DNA of 64,000 nt from QYQD01 sp040754095 (GTDB lineage: Bacteria; Desulfobacterota; QYQD01), in NCBI GenBank assembly GCA_040754095.1, contig JBFMFO010000007.1, forward strand, positions 54,571 through 118,570, written 5' to 3'. Positions 53,505 to 62,179 of this stretch are shown here, one piece after another. Both the position numbers and the translations under genes were made by a program. The notes under the pieces are model-generated. The model did not search any database. It had not been told where the DNA came from and saw only the letters and a list, made by a program, of their open reading frames with translations. Position 1 is the first letter of the stretch; each line of letters opens with the position of its first letter.

Positions 53505-53557
53505 TATCTATACACCTCCTTTCCTTTAGAAATTCTATGTCTTGCTTTCATATCCAT
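53504..53557 (-). CDS. 17-residue leader peptide coupled to the cytochrome gene
   Basis: ATG at 53557 with AGGAGG 7 bases upstream. It reads MDMKARHRISKGKEVYR and stops at TAA, whose last base is the A of the cytochrome ATG (TAATG). The cytochrome has its own AGGAGG inside the leader frame. Basic and lacking regulatory codon runs, it probably works by translational coupling rather than attenuation. Confidence 0.6.
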   Translation of the reverse strand: MDMKARHRISKGKEVYR

Positions 53558-53577
53558 AATCCTGCCTCCTAAATATA

Positions 53578-54038
53578 GCGTATAGCGATTAGTGTGTAGT
53601 AGTGGTTAGCGCTTAGAAAAATTTTAAAGTTCCTCACCTGCCCTGCCGATAAGCCAGTTAAGGTAAAATTTACGTTTTTACCTATTAAAAACTATAATCA
53701 TTTTTACAATAGAAAACAGGGCGAAGTCAATGAAAAAAAGAGCACTAAGCTATCAGCTTAAAGTCTGTTTATGACCTGAATCTGTAGCAAGTTCAATGCC
53801 AAAACCTTTAACATATATAATTAATTGATATAATTGATATTTTTTGTTAGATATTATTTGCAGCCATTGACTGATGTGGAAGTGTTTTTCACACTCGGTG
53901 GGGAAAAAAGATTCCAATGTGGTATTTTGGTGCCCACGGGTTAGCCACAGAGCGCACAGAGGACACAGAGATAGAAAATAAAGTCAGGATTTAGAAGTAA
54001 ATGTGAGACCTTGACAATAATCGCTAATCGCTATACGC
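53578..54038. repeat. 15-bp inverted repeats bracketing the cytochrome promoter region
   Basis: GCGTATAGCGATTAG (53578-53592) and its exact complement CTAATCGCTATACGC (54024-54038), about 430 bases apart. Between them lie the sigma54-like site, the hairpin GGTAAAA/TTTTACC near 53661-53681, and no gene. Confidence 0.6.
53785..53802 (-). promoter_or_regulatory. Sigma54 (RpoN)-type promoter of the cytochrome operon
   Basis: On the minus strand TTGGCATTGAACTTGCTA: TGGCAT, 5 bases, TTGCT, matching -24/-12 TGGCAC-N5-TTGCA with one change in the GG block end. Transcription would start near 53773, giving a leader of about 215 bases before the leader peptide. Confidence 0.6.
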
Positions 54039-54039
54039 T
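54011..54039 (+). promoter_or_regulatory. Possible sigma70 promoter of the glycine-zipper lipoprotein
   Basis: TTGACA (54011-54016), 17-base spacer made of the TCGCTAATCG repeat, TACGCT (54034-54039). 35 bases before the ATG. The repeat supplies the spacer and -10. Confidence 0.45.
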
Positions 54040-54073
54040 TTTTTCTATACACTATGTTCAAAGGAGTATCCCT

Positions 54074-54799
54074 ATGAAACGATTGCCCTGCTTAATAATA
54101 GTATCGGTACTAATCCTGGCCTCGGCCTGTGCCCGGTACGAGACCCGTATCGTCCCTTTTAAGATGCCGGAGGCATATCACAATGTCCAGGCCATAGACG
54201 GCGCTAAAGTGGCAGCCGTGGCCTACGATGACTCTAATACCGCGCGGGAAGCCTTTGGATTTGATATTCGTGGGGCCGGACTCCTGCCGGTGCAGGTTGT
54301 CTTTGACAACCAGGGCGGTAAATCCCTTCTCATAGACCCCACGCATACCTATCTAATCGACAAAGAGCATAACCTCTGGCCAGTCATGGAAGGCAGGCTG
54401 GCCTATGAACGGGTCGAAAAGAAGACCGAATTGGGCGAAATCAGCGCAGGTGCAACCAAACATGCCTTCCTGGCCGGCGCTGCCGGCGCCATTATCGGAG
54501 CGGCGGTAGGCATTGTGACCGGTGAAAATGTAGGTGAGGCTATAGGCAAAGGAGCGGCTGTGGGTGCGGCTGCCGGCGCCACCCTGGGTGGGGCGCAGGC
54601 TTACGGCTCCCAGGAGACTCGCTACCGAATAATGGATGACCTGGAAAAGAAGACCCTGCAAAATAATGCTATTCCGCCAGGACAAATAGCGCACGGCTTT
54701 ATCTTCTTCCCGGGAGAGGCCAAGTCAGCTAACGAGCTACGCTTACAGTTAAAAGAGTTGGAAACGGAGAAGGTGCATACGCTGGTGTTGGCTTTTTAA
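54074..54799 (+). CDS. Glycine-zipper lipoprotein
   Basis: A 241-residue lipoprotein from ATG 54074 (AAGGAG 6 bases upstream). Lipobox LASAC (Cys about residue 19). Residues about 60-130 are a beta domain (IRGAGLLPVQVVFDNQGGKS). Residues 145-185 are a glycine zipper (AGAAGAIIGAAVGIVTG, GKGAAVGAAAGATLGGA) that could insert in or associate with membrane. C-terminus GQIAHGFIFFPGEAKSA. Divergent from the cytochrome operon. Function unknown. Confidence 0.72.
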   Translation: MKRLPCLIIVSVLILASACARYETRIVPFKMPEAYHNVQAIDGAKVAAVAYDDSNTAREAFGFDIRGAGLLPVQVVFDNQGGKSLLIDPTHTYLIDKEHNLWPVMEGRLAYERVEKKTELGEISAGATKHAFLAGAAGAIIGAAVGIVTGENVGEAIGKGAAVGAAAGATLGGAQAYGSQETRYRIMDDLEKKTLQNNAIPPGQIAHGFIFFPGEAKSANELRLQLKELETEKVHTLVLAF

Positions 54800-54904
54800 A
54801 CAAAAAAGGAACTATTCAGCCACAGATTCACACAGATGAACGCAGATAGGTTTAAATACAAAGAAATCACAGATATTATTCAGAGCGACATAATTCTTTG
54901 CGGA

Positions 54905-55070
54905 TAATAATGTTCCCTGTCATTCCGGGCTTGACCCGGAATCCAGTGACTCCGATCATGCCTCCGGCAGATTCGCACGCCTACGGCGTATCTTCGACAG
55001 AGGCGAACCAGATTAAGACACTCTTGGACACCGGGGTTCACCAGTGTGACGACTTTTGCAAGAGCCTCAT
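54905..55070. repeat. Composite of repeats B and C
   Basis: TGTCATTCCGGGCTTGACCC then GGAATCCAG, a B-type unit (ATGCCTCCGGCAGATTCGCA), and the C-type end TGACGACTTTTGCAAGAGCC. The B unit looks inserted in the middle of repeat C. Fills the 337-base gap before the response regulator; no gene seen. Confidence 0.65.
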
Positions 55071-55136
55071 TATGATAATAAGAAAAAATATCAGTGACGA
55101 TCAGCGCAGATCGGCGGCTGAGTAGTTACACGAAAA

Positions 55137-55514
55137 TTACGCAGCTAAGGTGCAATGGCTTCGGATGATCCGGCCAAGCTCGGCCCATTTGACCGGTTTC
55201 TTTAAGAGAATGGCGGCATAGCCTTCTTCGAGGGTCTTTTTGGCCTGGATGGCAGTGGGGTTACCGGTTAAAACCAGGATATTGGCCTCCGGATCAAAGG
55301 CCTTTATCTCCCGCGAGGACTCATACCCATCCATAACCGGCATATCCATATCCATTAATACCAAGTCAGGGCGGAGTTCTTTGTACTTTTCCAACCCCTC
55401 CATTCCATTAGCGGCCTGGGCAACGGTAGAATAACCTTCCATTTCCAATATCTCGCTCAGAGTGCTTAACACACCCAAGTCATCATCGACAATCAATATC
55501 GTCCCGTTACCCAT
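55137..55514 (-). CDS. Single-domain response regulator (CheY-like)
   Basis: A 125-residue receiver domain: acidic pair D10/D11, phosphoacceptor D55 in LVLMDMDMPVMDG, Thr in VLTGNP, Lys in LLKKPVKWAELG. No output domain, so it signals by protein contact. No histidine kinase nearby. AAGGA lies 9 bases before the ATG, and a TTGACA-17-TAAAAG promoter is at 55544-55572. Confidence 0.9.
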   Translation of the reverse strand: MGNGTILIVDDDLGVLSTLSEILEMEGYSTVAQAANGMEGLEKYKELRPDLVLMDMDMPVMDGYESSREIKAFDPEANILVLTGNPTAIQAKKTLEEGYAAILLKKPVKWAELGRIIRSHCTLAA

Positions 55515-55882
55515 TAGGAACAGTCCTTACAGTGATTTGGAATCTTTTAGGATAAGCATACTCCTTTGTCAAGAAAAAAACAACATGTTGTATAAAAAAA
55601 TTTTGTTGATACAATATTTAGTAAAAACAGTGGGTTATAGGCCACTAAAATAGGGACTTTCCGGGCGGTCAATGAGAAAGGTTAATGATTACAAGGTGTT
55701 CAGCTATTTACCGCAGAGGTCGCCGCGAATGCCGAGATAACATAGTGAATAGCTTACAGTTTTTCGCTGCGGGCTCCGCGCCCTCCTGCGGCAGATCTAT
55801 GATGCTCAGCGGTGAAAAGTTTTTTTACGAGACCATCAGCCTTCAGCCTGTCCAGATATACCGCTTTTGACTACCGACTACC
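55515..55882. other. 368-base region between the response regulator and polA
   Basis: Contains the response-regulator promoter (minus: TTGACA 55572-55567, TAAAAG 55549-55544), an AT-rich stretch and ACCGCAGAGGTCGCCGCGAA, a repeat of the accessory type. No gene found. Confidence 0.45.
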
Positions 55883-58522
55883 TCATTCCAGTTCGGCCCA
55901 ATTATGCCCTGAGCGGACATTGACTACCAATGGCACGGTTAAGGTTACAGCCTTTTCCATCTTTTCCTTAACGAGCGGGATTACCCCGGACACCTCTTTC
56001 TCCGGGGCCTCCAGGATCAATTCGTCATGGACCTGCATAATCATACGTGCTTCATAACCGCCTGTGCCTAGAGCGTTGTGCGCCTGGATCATAGCCACCT
56101 TAATTATATCTGCCGCTGTGCCCTGAATTGGGGTATTAACGGCCGTACGCTCCGCAAACTGTCTGGCAGTGCTATTTCGGCTGTTGATGTCCGGGATTTG
56201 CCGGAGACGGCCCAGTAGGGTCCGGACATAACCCTTCTCCCGTGCGGAGACGATAGCCTCCTTTATAAAATTTTCTACACCCCGATACCTGGCGAAATAG
56301 GCATCGATAAAAGACCGGGCCTCCTTTTGTCCGATCCTGAGTTCCTGCGCGAGACCAAAGGGGCTCATGCCGTAAGCCACGCCGAAATTGATCGTCTTGG
56401 CCACGCGGCGCATCTCGGCCGTGACCATCTGCGGAAAGACGTGGAAAATTTCAGCCGCAGTCATGGTGTGCACGTCTTCCCCTTTTTCAAACGCCCTCGC
56501 AAGCCCCTCATCCTGAGCAAAATGGGCCAGAATGCGCAGTTCTATCTGCGAATAATCAAAAGATAGCAATACCCGGCCGGGGTCGGTAATAAAGGCCCGG
56601 CGTATCTGCCGTCCTTCCTCAGAACGGATAGGTATATTCTGTAGATTGGGTTCACTGCTGCTCAGGCGCCCTGTGGCCGTAACCGCCTGGTTATAATAGG
56701 TATGAAGCCTCCCGGTGGCCGGATTAATCAGTTTAGGCAGTGCATCCACGTAGGTAGATTTCAATTTTGCCAGGTTGCGATAGGCTAAAATCTGCCCTGG
56801 CAGAGGATGATAAAGAGCGAGATCCTCCAGTATGCCGGCTTCCGTCGAATAAGCGCCGGTTTTTCTCGTTTTCTTCAGATGGGGCAGATTTAATCTCTCA
56901 AAAAGTATCTCTCCGAGCTGCTTTGGGGAATTTATGTTGAATTCACAACCCGCCGCCGTAAAAATTTTGCTTTTAATCTCACATAGCTGTGCATCAAGCT
57001 CCTGAGACATCCGGGCCAGAAAGGCGAGATCGATCCTGACGCCTGTCATCTCCATTCCTGCCAGAACTTCGAGAAGAGGCATTTCTACCTCACAAAAAAG
57101 ATTATATAGTTCCCTCTCTTCCAGATCCGACAATAACCGGCTGGATAGTCCGGCTATAATTCCGGCGGCCGCACAGGCAGAAGACATGGCCTGGCCGCCC
57201 AAATCACCCGGATGGACGCCTAAATAATGTTCCGCCAACATTTTCAAACTATCCGCCTTCCGGGAGTGGCCCAGAGGGTCCAGAAGATAGGCGGCGATCA
57301 TCACATCTAAGTAAGGACCTGAGACAGGGACGCCGTTTCTTTGTAAAATAATAAGATCATATTTCAGATTGTAACCGGCCTTAACCCGCAAGTTATCTCG
57401 CAAGAAGGCAGCAATCCCATCGATAGCCGATGATTTAAATGTTACATCCGGTAAAGGAATATAAAATGCCTCTGTAGGGTCTATACACAGAGCTATGCCG
57501 GAAATATCGGCCAACATCGGATCCGGCGATGTGCCTACAACCGTCAGACTAAAACCTTTAGCGCCTTCAAGCCTCGAAAGCATTCCGGCTAAGGCATCTT
57601 CCGTGTCGACCGACCGGACTTTGGCCGCCGGCTGCTGCCCATCGTCGTTGACCTTGGCATCTGCCGGCTCCAGTTCCTTCAGTAACTTTGTAAATTCCAA
57701 TCCGGCAAACAGCTCTCTTAAGGCAGCCGGATCCGGGGGGCCGACCCTTAGCATGGAAAGATCAATCTCTAATGGGACATCAACATGAAGCTTAACGAGT
57801 TCTTTGGAAAGAAGGGCCTGTTCTTTATAGGCAGTCAACTTTTCCCGTAATTTTGGCTTATCAATACTCTCTATGGAGGTTATGAGGTTTTCTACGGACC
57901 GGTATCTTTGTATAAGGCTTAGCGCCGTCTTGGGGCCGATGCCGGGAACACCGGGGACATTGTCAATGGCGTCACCGGCCAGGGCAAAGATGTCGGCCAT
58001 CTGCCCGGGCTCGATGCCGTATTCCTTACGCAGGCTCTCGATGTCTATCCGGCGATCCTTCATGGGATCCCAGATGGTTACGTACGGAGAAACAAGCTGC
58101 AGCAGGTCCTTATCGCCGGAGACGATGACGACCCTGTTCTCATCAGAGGCCAAGCGTTTGACTATAGTCGCTATGAGGTCATCGGCCTCGTAACCTTCCA
58201 GTTCAAAAGCCGGCAAATTTTCTGCCCGAATAATATCCTTTATATAAGGTAGCTGAACAGATAGATCATCCGGCATGGCCGGGCGGTTGGCCTTATAAGT
58301 CTCCAGCAGAGCGTGCCGGAACTTAGGCCCCCGGGCGTCAAAGACCATAGCCAGATACTCGGGACTCTTCTCCCGTAGCACCTTGAGCAGCATGTTGGTT
58401 ACGCCGAAAATGGCGTTTGTAGGCAGGCCCTGAGACGTAGAAAGGTGCGAGATGGCGTGATAGGCCCGATAGATATAGGAATGGGCATCAATAAGGTACA
58501 ATAAAGCAGGATGTTCGGCCAT
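55883..58522 (-). CDS. polA: DNA polymerase I
   Basis: An 879-residue repair and Okazaki-fragment polymerase. 5' nuclease domain 1-290 (YLIDAHSYIYRAYHA, VFDARGPKFRH, FELEGYEADDLIATI). Residues 305-480 hold the proofreading fold, but the first catalytic motif, normally DxE, reads VVGTSPDPM, so the 3'-5' exonuclease is probably inactive. Polymerase motifs: A DYSQIELRILAHFAQDE, B RRVAKTINFGVAYG, C MQVHDELILEAP, all intact. Confidence 0.96.
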   Translation of the reverse strand: MAEHPALLYLIDAHSYIYRAYHAISHLSTSQGLPTNAIFGVTNMLLKVLREKSPEYLAMVFDARGPKFRHALLETYKANRPAMPDDLSVQLPYIKDIIRAENLPAFELEGYEADDLIATIVKRLASDENRVVIVSGDKDLLQLVSPYVTIWDPMKDRRIDIESLRKEYGIEPGQMADIFALAGDAIDNVPGVPGIGPKTALSLIQRYRSVENLITSIESIDKPKLREKLTAYKEQALLSKELVKLHVDVPLEIDLSMLRVGPPDPAALRELFAGLEFTKLLKELEPADAKVNDDGQQPAAKVRSVDTEDALAGMLSRLEGAKGFSLTVVGTSPDPMLADISGIALCIDPTEAFYIPLPDVTFKSSAIDGIAAFLRDNLRVKAGYNLKYDLIILQRNGVPVSGPYLDVMIAAYLLDPLGHSRKADSLKMLAEHYLGVHPGDLGGQAMSSACAAAGIIAGLSSRLLSDLEERELYNLFCEVEMPLLEVLAGMEMTGVRIDLAFLARMSQELDAQLCEIKSKIFTAAGCEFNINSPKQLGEILFERLNLPHLKKTRKTGAYSTEAGILEDLALYHPLPGQILAYRNLAKLKSTYVDALPKLINPATGRLHTYYNQAVTATGRLSSSEPNLQNIPIRSEEGRQIRRAFITDPGRVLLSFDYSQIELRILAHFAQDEGLARAFEKGEDVHTMTAAEIFHVFPQMVTAEMRRVAKTINFGVAYGMSPFGLAQELRIGQKEARSFIDAYFARYRGVENFIKEAIVSAREKGYVRTLLGRLRQIPDINSRNSTARQFAERTAVNTPIQGTAADIIKVAMIQAHNALGTGGYEARMIMQVHDELILEAPEKEVSGVIPLVKEKMEKAVTLTVPLVVNVRSGHNWAELE

Positions 58523-58812
58523 GCCGATTTATAACGCTAAAGACGGCAGGCTGTCAATTCGAAGATACGCCGGTGGCGTGCCTGCTGCATCCCGATCCAT
58601 TTAAGTAAAATTCTTTAGTTTCCACCCGAAAATCCAAAAGTTCCGGCTGAGCAATCAGCACTCAGCTCTCAGCGTTCAGCTTAACATATTGTTTGTCTTA
58701 TTTTTTTACTGACGGCTGAAAGCGGATCGCTGAGGGCTTTCATTCGGAAACGACAGTTTCCGGATGAAAACTAGTTAATATTTTGGGAAGATTCCGGTCT
58801 TGCTCCTGCCTC
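58523..58812. other. 290-base spacer with hairpin and CAGC repeats
   Basis: Holds CAGC-type units (58650-58735) and a hairpin TTCATTCGGAAAC-gaca-GTTTCCGGATGAA (58739-58767). The hairpin could terminate transcription entering from either side. No gene seen. Confidence 0.5.
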
Positions 58813-59208
58813 TCAATGATTCCCGCAGGCGCTCTCATGCCCATGACCTGCACAGGTATGCTGGTCGGTAAATTCAGGCAGCCTGTTGGCCTGCAGGGCA
58901 TCCAGGGCATCTTTTACCTGGCCGCCTTCACGATACAGAAAGACGCGAATACCAGCCTGTTTAAATCCCAGGAGTGGCCGCATACCCATACCGCCGGAGA
59001 TAATCCCCTGTACCCCGTTTCTGGCCAGAAGCATAACCGGAGCCAGACAGGCGCCAGGTTCATGCCCATGATTGGGTATCACTTCCACATTTTGGATGGT
59101 TGTCTCATCTATTGTCGCTATCGTATAGACATCACAGTGCCCGAAATGTCCGGAAAGCCCGGCCTCAAGCCCTCCGGGAAAATTGGAAGGGACAGCGATC
59201 TTTACCAT
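58813..59208 (-). CDS. NifX/NifB-type iron-molybdenum cofactor-binding protein
   Basis: About 131 residues from MVKIAVPSNF (59208; a start at 59229 adds seven). Dinitrogenase cofactor-binding fold: LEAGLSGHFGHCDVYTI, NGVQGIISGGMGMRPLL. It ends in a His/Cys-rich tail (HTCAGHGHESACGNH) likely to bind metal. Stand-alone members bind iron-sulfur or molybdenum clusters without nitrogenase; no nif gene is nearby. AGGAGG lies upstream of the later start. Confidence 0.85.
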   Translation of the reverse strand: MVKIAVPSNFPGGLEAGLSGHFGHCDVYTIATIDETTIQNVEVIPNHGHEPGACLAPVMLLARNGVQGIISGGMGMRPLLGFKQAGIRVFLYREGGQVKDALDALQANRLPEFTDQHTCAGHGHESACGNH

Positions 59209-59253
59209 ATTTAAAATAACCTCCTGCACAAAATTTTAACTCAGCGTCACAAA

Positions 59254-59580
59254 TCAGATTTCTTCCTCTTCGACCTCTTCTATTTCTTCTTCAGGTATCT
59301 TCTCTTCAGTCTCCAGCTCTTCTTCATAACCTGCATAAGCGTAAATGGCAAGTATATCTTCAAAGCGCGCTGCCTTCTGCGGATCCCGGGCGCTTATAAA
59401 AGGCGCAAGCATCTTTCTTACCTTGGCCGGTTCTATACTAACCGTTGGGTCTGCCTGACACACGGGACAACTTTTGATATGACGAATCGCAAAATCTACC
59501 ATTCTAGCCGGCGCCAGGGCATCCTCAATTATTTGGTCACTCCAATCCCTGGCCAGCTTTTTTAGGCGATCACACTGCAT
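59254..59580 (-). CDS. Small protein with CxxC and acidic tail, unknown
   Basis: About 108 residues from ATG 59580 (AAAGAGG 5 bases upstream). Helical start CDRLKKLARDWSDQIIEDAL, a CPVC pair in HIKSCPVCQAD, a middle segment PAKVRKMLAPFISARD, and a tail of Glu runs. Not recognised. It may bind metal or nucleic acid but nothing shows which. Upstream of the NifX-like gene, 46 bases away. Confidence 0.65.
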   Translation of the reverse strand: MQCDRLKKLARDWSDQIIEDALAPARMVDFAIRHIKSCPVCQADPTVSIEPAKVRKMLAPFISARDPQKAARFEDILAIYAYAGYEEELETEEKIPEEEIEEVEEEEI

Positions 59581-59817
59581 AGGCCTCTTTCCTCTATGTG
59601 TTTGTTTAGCGTGCAATTATCTATCCTTGTTGCCGGGTGGTTTTTAATGTATTCCAAAGCGTTTTTTGTTATAAGATTTTTACGGCCAATGCAAGAAAAA
59701 AGTTTAGCATTTTTATTTTTGCCTGACCCGGTAAACCTTTTTAATAATTTAACGTCGAATTCTAAAAAAACAAGCCGCTTGATTTTAGACAGACGATAAT
59801 CCAAAAGGAGAGCTATT

Positions 59818-60282
59818 ATGACAGTTACAAAAAAAGGTCTTATGCTTGGTTCAGGTCTCATCATTATGTCCCTTTTTTTATTTTATCCGGCCAAAGGCCG
59901 CGCTGAAGTAGATGTCAGCGTCAACATAGGCCTGCCGCTCCCGTCGGTTGTCATTTCGTCCCCGCCCGCCGTGGTCATGATTCCGGGATCTCCGGTCTAT
60001 TTCGACCCGGATATTGAAGTGGATATTTTCTTTCATCGCGGCTACTGGTACAGGCCATATCGGGAGCGCTGGTATCGGGCTACTCATTATAACGGGCCTT
60101 GGAGACACATCGCGCGCCGTGCCGTGCCTATTGCAATTGTACACGTGCCGCCCAGCTACAGGCATATACCCCCGGGCCATGAAAGGATTCCTTATGGACA
60201 ATTAAAAAAGCATTGGAAGGAAAGGGAAAGGGTCGGGAAAAAAGCGCATAAATCATATAAACACGGGCGACACGGCGATTAA
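59818..60282 (+). CDS. Exported aromatic-rich protein (YWY/RPYRERWYR motif)
   Basis: A 154-residue protein with signal peptide (residues 1-29, cleavage near GRAEV). The mature part has VDVSVNIGLPLPSVVISSPP then FFHRGYWYRPYRERWYRATH and NGPWRHIARRAVP, an aromatic and basic element common in small envelope proteins of deltaproteobacteria. The tail is His/Lys-rich. AAGGAGAG precedes the ATG. Function unknown. Confidence 0.7.
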   Translation: MTVTKKGLMLGSGLIIMSLFLFYPAKGRAEVDVSVNIGLPLPSVVISSPPAVVMIPGSPVYFDPDIEVDIFFHRGYWYRPYRERWYRATHYNGPWRHIARRAVPIAIVHVPPSYRHIPPGHERIPYGQLKKHWKERERVGKKAHKSYKHGRHGD

Positions 60283-60310
60283 CGATTGTTCGTCCAGAGA
60301 CCCCTATCTA

Positions 60311-60347
60311 CCCTCCCCCTAGCCCCCTCCCGTCAAGGGAGGGGAGT
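60311..60347. repeat. GC-rich palindromic repeat between exported genes
   Basis: CCCTCCCCCTAGCCCCCTCCC, gtcaa, GGGAGGGGAGTTTT: truncated member of the same type as 44271. It may act as a terminator after the 59818 gene. Confidence 0.6.
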
Positions 60348-60427
60348 TTTAGGGAGATTTCCGGATGGAAACTACCCAGCCATATTAAGACAAACAATGT
60401 TAATAAAAAGTGCCAGGAGGTAACATC

Positions 60428-61102
60428 ATGAAAAGACTATGCGTTATTGTATTAACCTTGACGTTAGCGCTTTTATGGTCGTTTACAGCAAAAGCTGTAG
60501 ATGAGGAGACTCAACTAAGAACCGAGGCCGAGCGGATAAACCAGTTGACAACAAAGGCGGGTGGGGGTACAGAAGCTAATGTAAAGATAAACTCGGTTTT
60601 CGAAAATTGGGGGTCAAAACAGCCTTCACAATCAGTCACAGCCGCCCGGAATTTAAAAATGGGCTACGGAGAGACCATGATCGCCGGGGCCCTGGCCGCC
60701 GAATTATATGAAAAAGACCCGGTAACTTATCCCACTTATGACGCCGCATATCAGAAGGTATTAGACCTCAGAAGCAAAGGTGACCAAACCACCGGCTGGG
60801 GAGTGGTCGCCAGGGATCTAGGGGTAAAACTTGGCCCGGTGGTAAAGGAAATGAAAAACACCGGAGCCTTCGTAGGCGGCCAGGCAGACCGTTTTTCAAA
60901 CAATTATGCTAAAAAGGAAAAACAACAGGTGCGGGAGCAAGTGCAAAAGCAGGTACGGGAAAAGACTCAAACCAGGGAACGGTTAAGGGACAAAAGCTGC
61001 GACAAGGAGCAAAAATGTAATCAACTACGCAACCGGATTGAAAACGGAGCAGGAAGCGGGTCTCCCTCCGGCCTACGCGGTGGAGGCGGCCGGGGACGGT
61101 AA
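60428..61102 (+). CDS. Exported protein with charged coiled region and Gly/Arg tail
   Basis: A 224-residue protein from ATG 60428 (CAGGAGGT 5 bases upstream). Signal peptide ends TAKA-VD. A mid domain (VFENWGSKQPSQSVTAARNL, GYGETMIAGALAAELYEK) is followed by a Gln/Arg/Lys-rich helix (KKEKQQVREQVQKQVREKTQ), a CDKEQKC pair and a tail of Gly and Arg. Not recognised; probably periplasmic. Confidence 0.68.
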   Translation: MKRLCVIVLTLTLALLWSFTAKAVDEETQLRTEAERINQLTTKAGGGTEANVKINSVFENWGSKQPSQSVTAARNLKMGYGETMIAGALAAELYEKDPVTYPTYDAAYQKVLDLRSKGDQTTGWGVVARDLGVKLGPVVKEMKNTGAFVGGQADRFSNNYAKKEKQQVREQVQKQVREKTQTRERLRDKSCDKEQKCNQLRNRIENGAGSGSPSGLRGGGGRGR

Positions 61103-61217
61103 TTGAGAAGACAATTTGAACATTTTGAACAGGTCAAGCGGCTCTAAGTAATATATCCTGTTTCTCTGCGTGCTCTGTGGTTAATCTTAGCACGAATTCA
61201 GACTAATGGAGAAAGGT

Positions 61218-62048
61218 ATGACTCATAACCTCAGGTTGTGGCTGGCGGGGTTGGTAATAGCGATTCTTTTATGTGGGACCGGGATAACCTACGGGCAGAC
61301 TTCAACTACCGATGAGCTGTACGCTGAGATCGGTTTTAACTTTTATACCGGCGATTACGGAACAAACACAGACACAGATACATATACCGTACCACTTACT
61401 CTCGGCTATTCACCCAGCCGGCTATGGGATTTTTATCTCAGCATCCCGTATATACACCAGAGCGCCAGCACTGCCGTCACCGTGGCCGGGAAACCAATCC
61501 GCGTGAAGAAAAACCTGCCCGGCGGTAGAAGCAAAATTACGGAACAGTATATCGATACCGCCTCGCACAGCGGGCTTGGGGACATCTGCCTCGGCGGAAG
61601 TTACACAGTGCTTGGAGAGACGTCCGATGGACCGGCCATTTACGCCCTGGCAAGCATCAAGTTTCCCACCGCCGATGAAGAAAAGGGCCTGGGCACAGGT
61701 GAATATGATTATTGTTTAGGCGTTGGCCTGGACAAAAGAATCAATAAATGGACGCTCTTTGGAAATGCAAAGTATAATATCATCGGATCACCCGGCGGGA
61801 TAGACCTGGATAATTTCTTCTCTATGACGGCCGGTGTGAGCCATCAGTGCACTACCGCTTTTAAAGGTTCGGTCTCTATCTACGCCGCAGAAAGCGCTTC
61901 GGTCGAATCTGACAGCCCGTTAGAAATCAGTTTAAGCGGAGAGTACGTTATTGATAACGATAACAAGGCCTCGGTTTATGTAGTAAAAGGCCTGTCCGAC
62001 GGCAGCCCGGATTATGGCCTGGGCGCGGCCCTGACGCATTATTTCTAA
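61218..62048 (+). CDS. Outer-membrane beta-barrel protein, small
   Basis: About 276 residues from ATG 61218 (GGAG 6 bases upstream; 61206 is the alternative). Signal peptide ends ITYG-QT. Alternating strands (LYAEIGFNFYTGDYGTN, YTVPLTLGYSPSRLWDFYLS, ALASIKFPTADEEKGLGTGE) and the C-terminal GLGAALTHYF with terminal Phe mark a barrel. It resembles transporter-like barrels of the phenol-degradation MetA type. Substrate unknown. Confidence 0.72.
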   Translation: MTHNLRLWLAGLVIAILLCGTGITYGQTSTTDELYAEIGFNFYTGDYGTNTDTDTYTVPLTLGYSPSRLWDFYLSIPYIHQSASTAVTVAGKPIRVKKNLPGGRSKITEQYIDTASHSGLGDICLGGSYTVLGETSDGPAIYALASIKFPTADEEKGLGTGEYDYCLGVGLDKRINKWTLFGNAKYNIIGSPGGIDLDNFFSMTAGVSHQCTTAFKGSVSIYAAESASVESDSPLEISLSGEYVIDNDNKASVYVVKGLSDGSPDYGLGAALTHYF

Positions 62049-62079
62049 TCCACAGATTACGCAGATTACACGCTTGATT

Positions 62080-62106
62080 AAAGGGCGCCTTTACGGTGCC
62101 CTTTGC
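62080..62106 (+). terminator. Hairpin after the small barrel gene
   Basis: AAGGGCGCC-tttac-GGTGCCCTT stem of about nine pairs (one G-U), flanked by A and T. Likely terminator, though the T-tract is short. Confidence 0.5.
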
Positions 62107-62179
62107 CGTTTCTGCAAGAAACCCAAATCCACCGTCTAATTTAGCTATCGAGATTAAAATCAGCAGGTTATGGAGTATT

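Noticed and set aside
53505..54073. GEMM-type cyclic dinucleotide riboswitch before the cytochrome operon
   Set aside because: The conserved core of GEMM (GCAAAGCCAC-like) is not found on either strand; only simple hairpins are present.
58813..59208. Nitrogen fixation locus from the NifX-like gene
   Set aside because: No nifHDK, nifB or nifE/N nearby; stand-alone members of this family are common in non-fixers.
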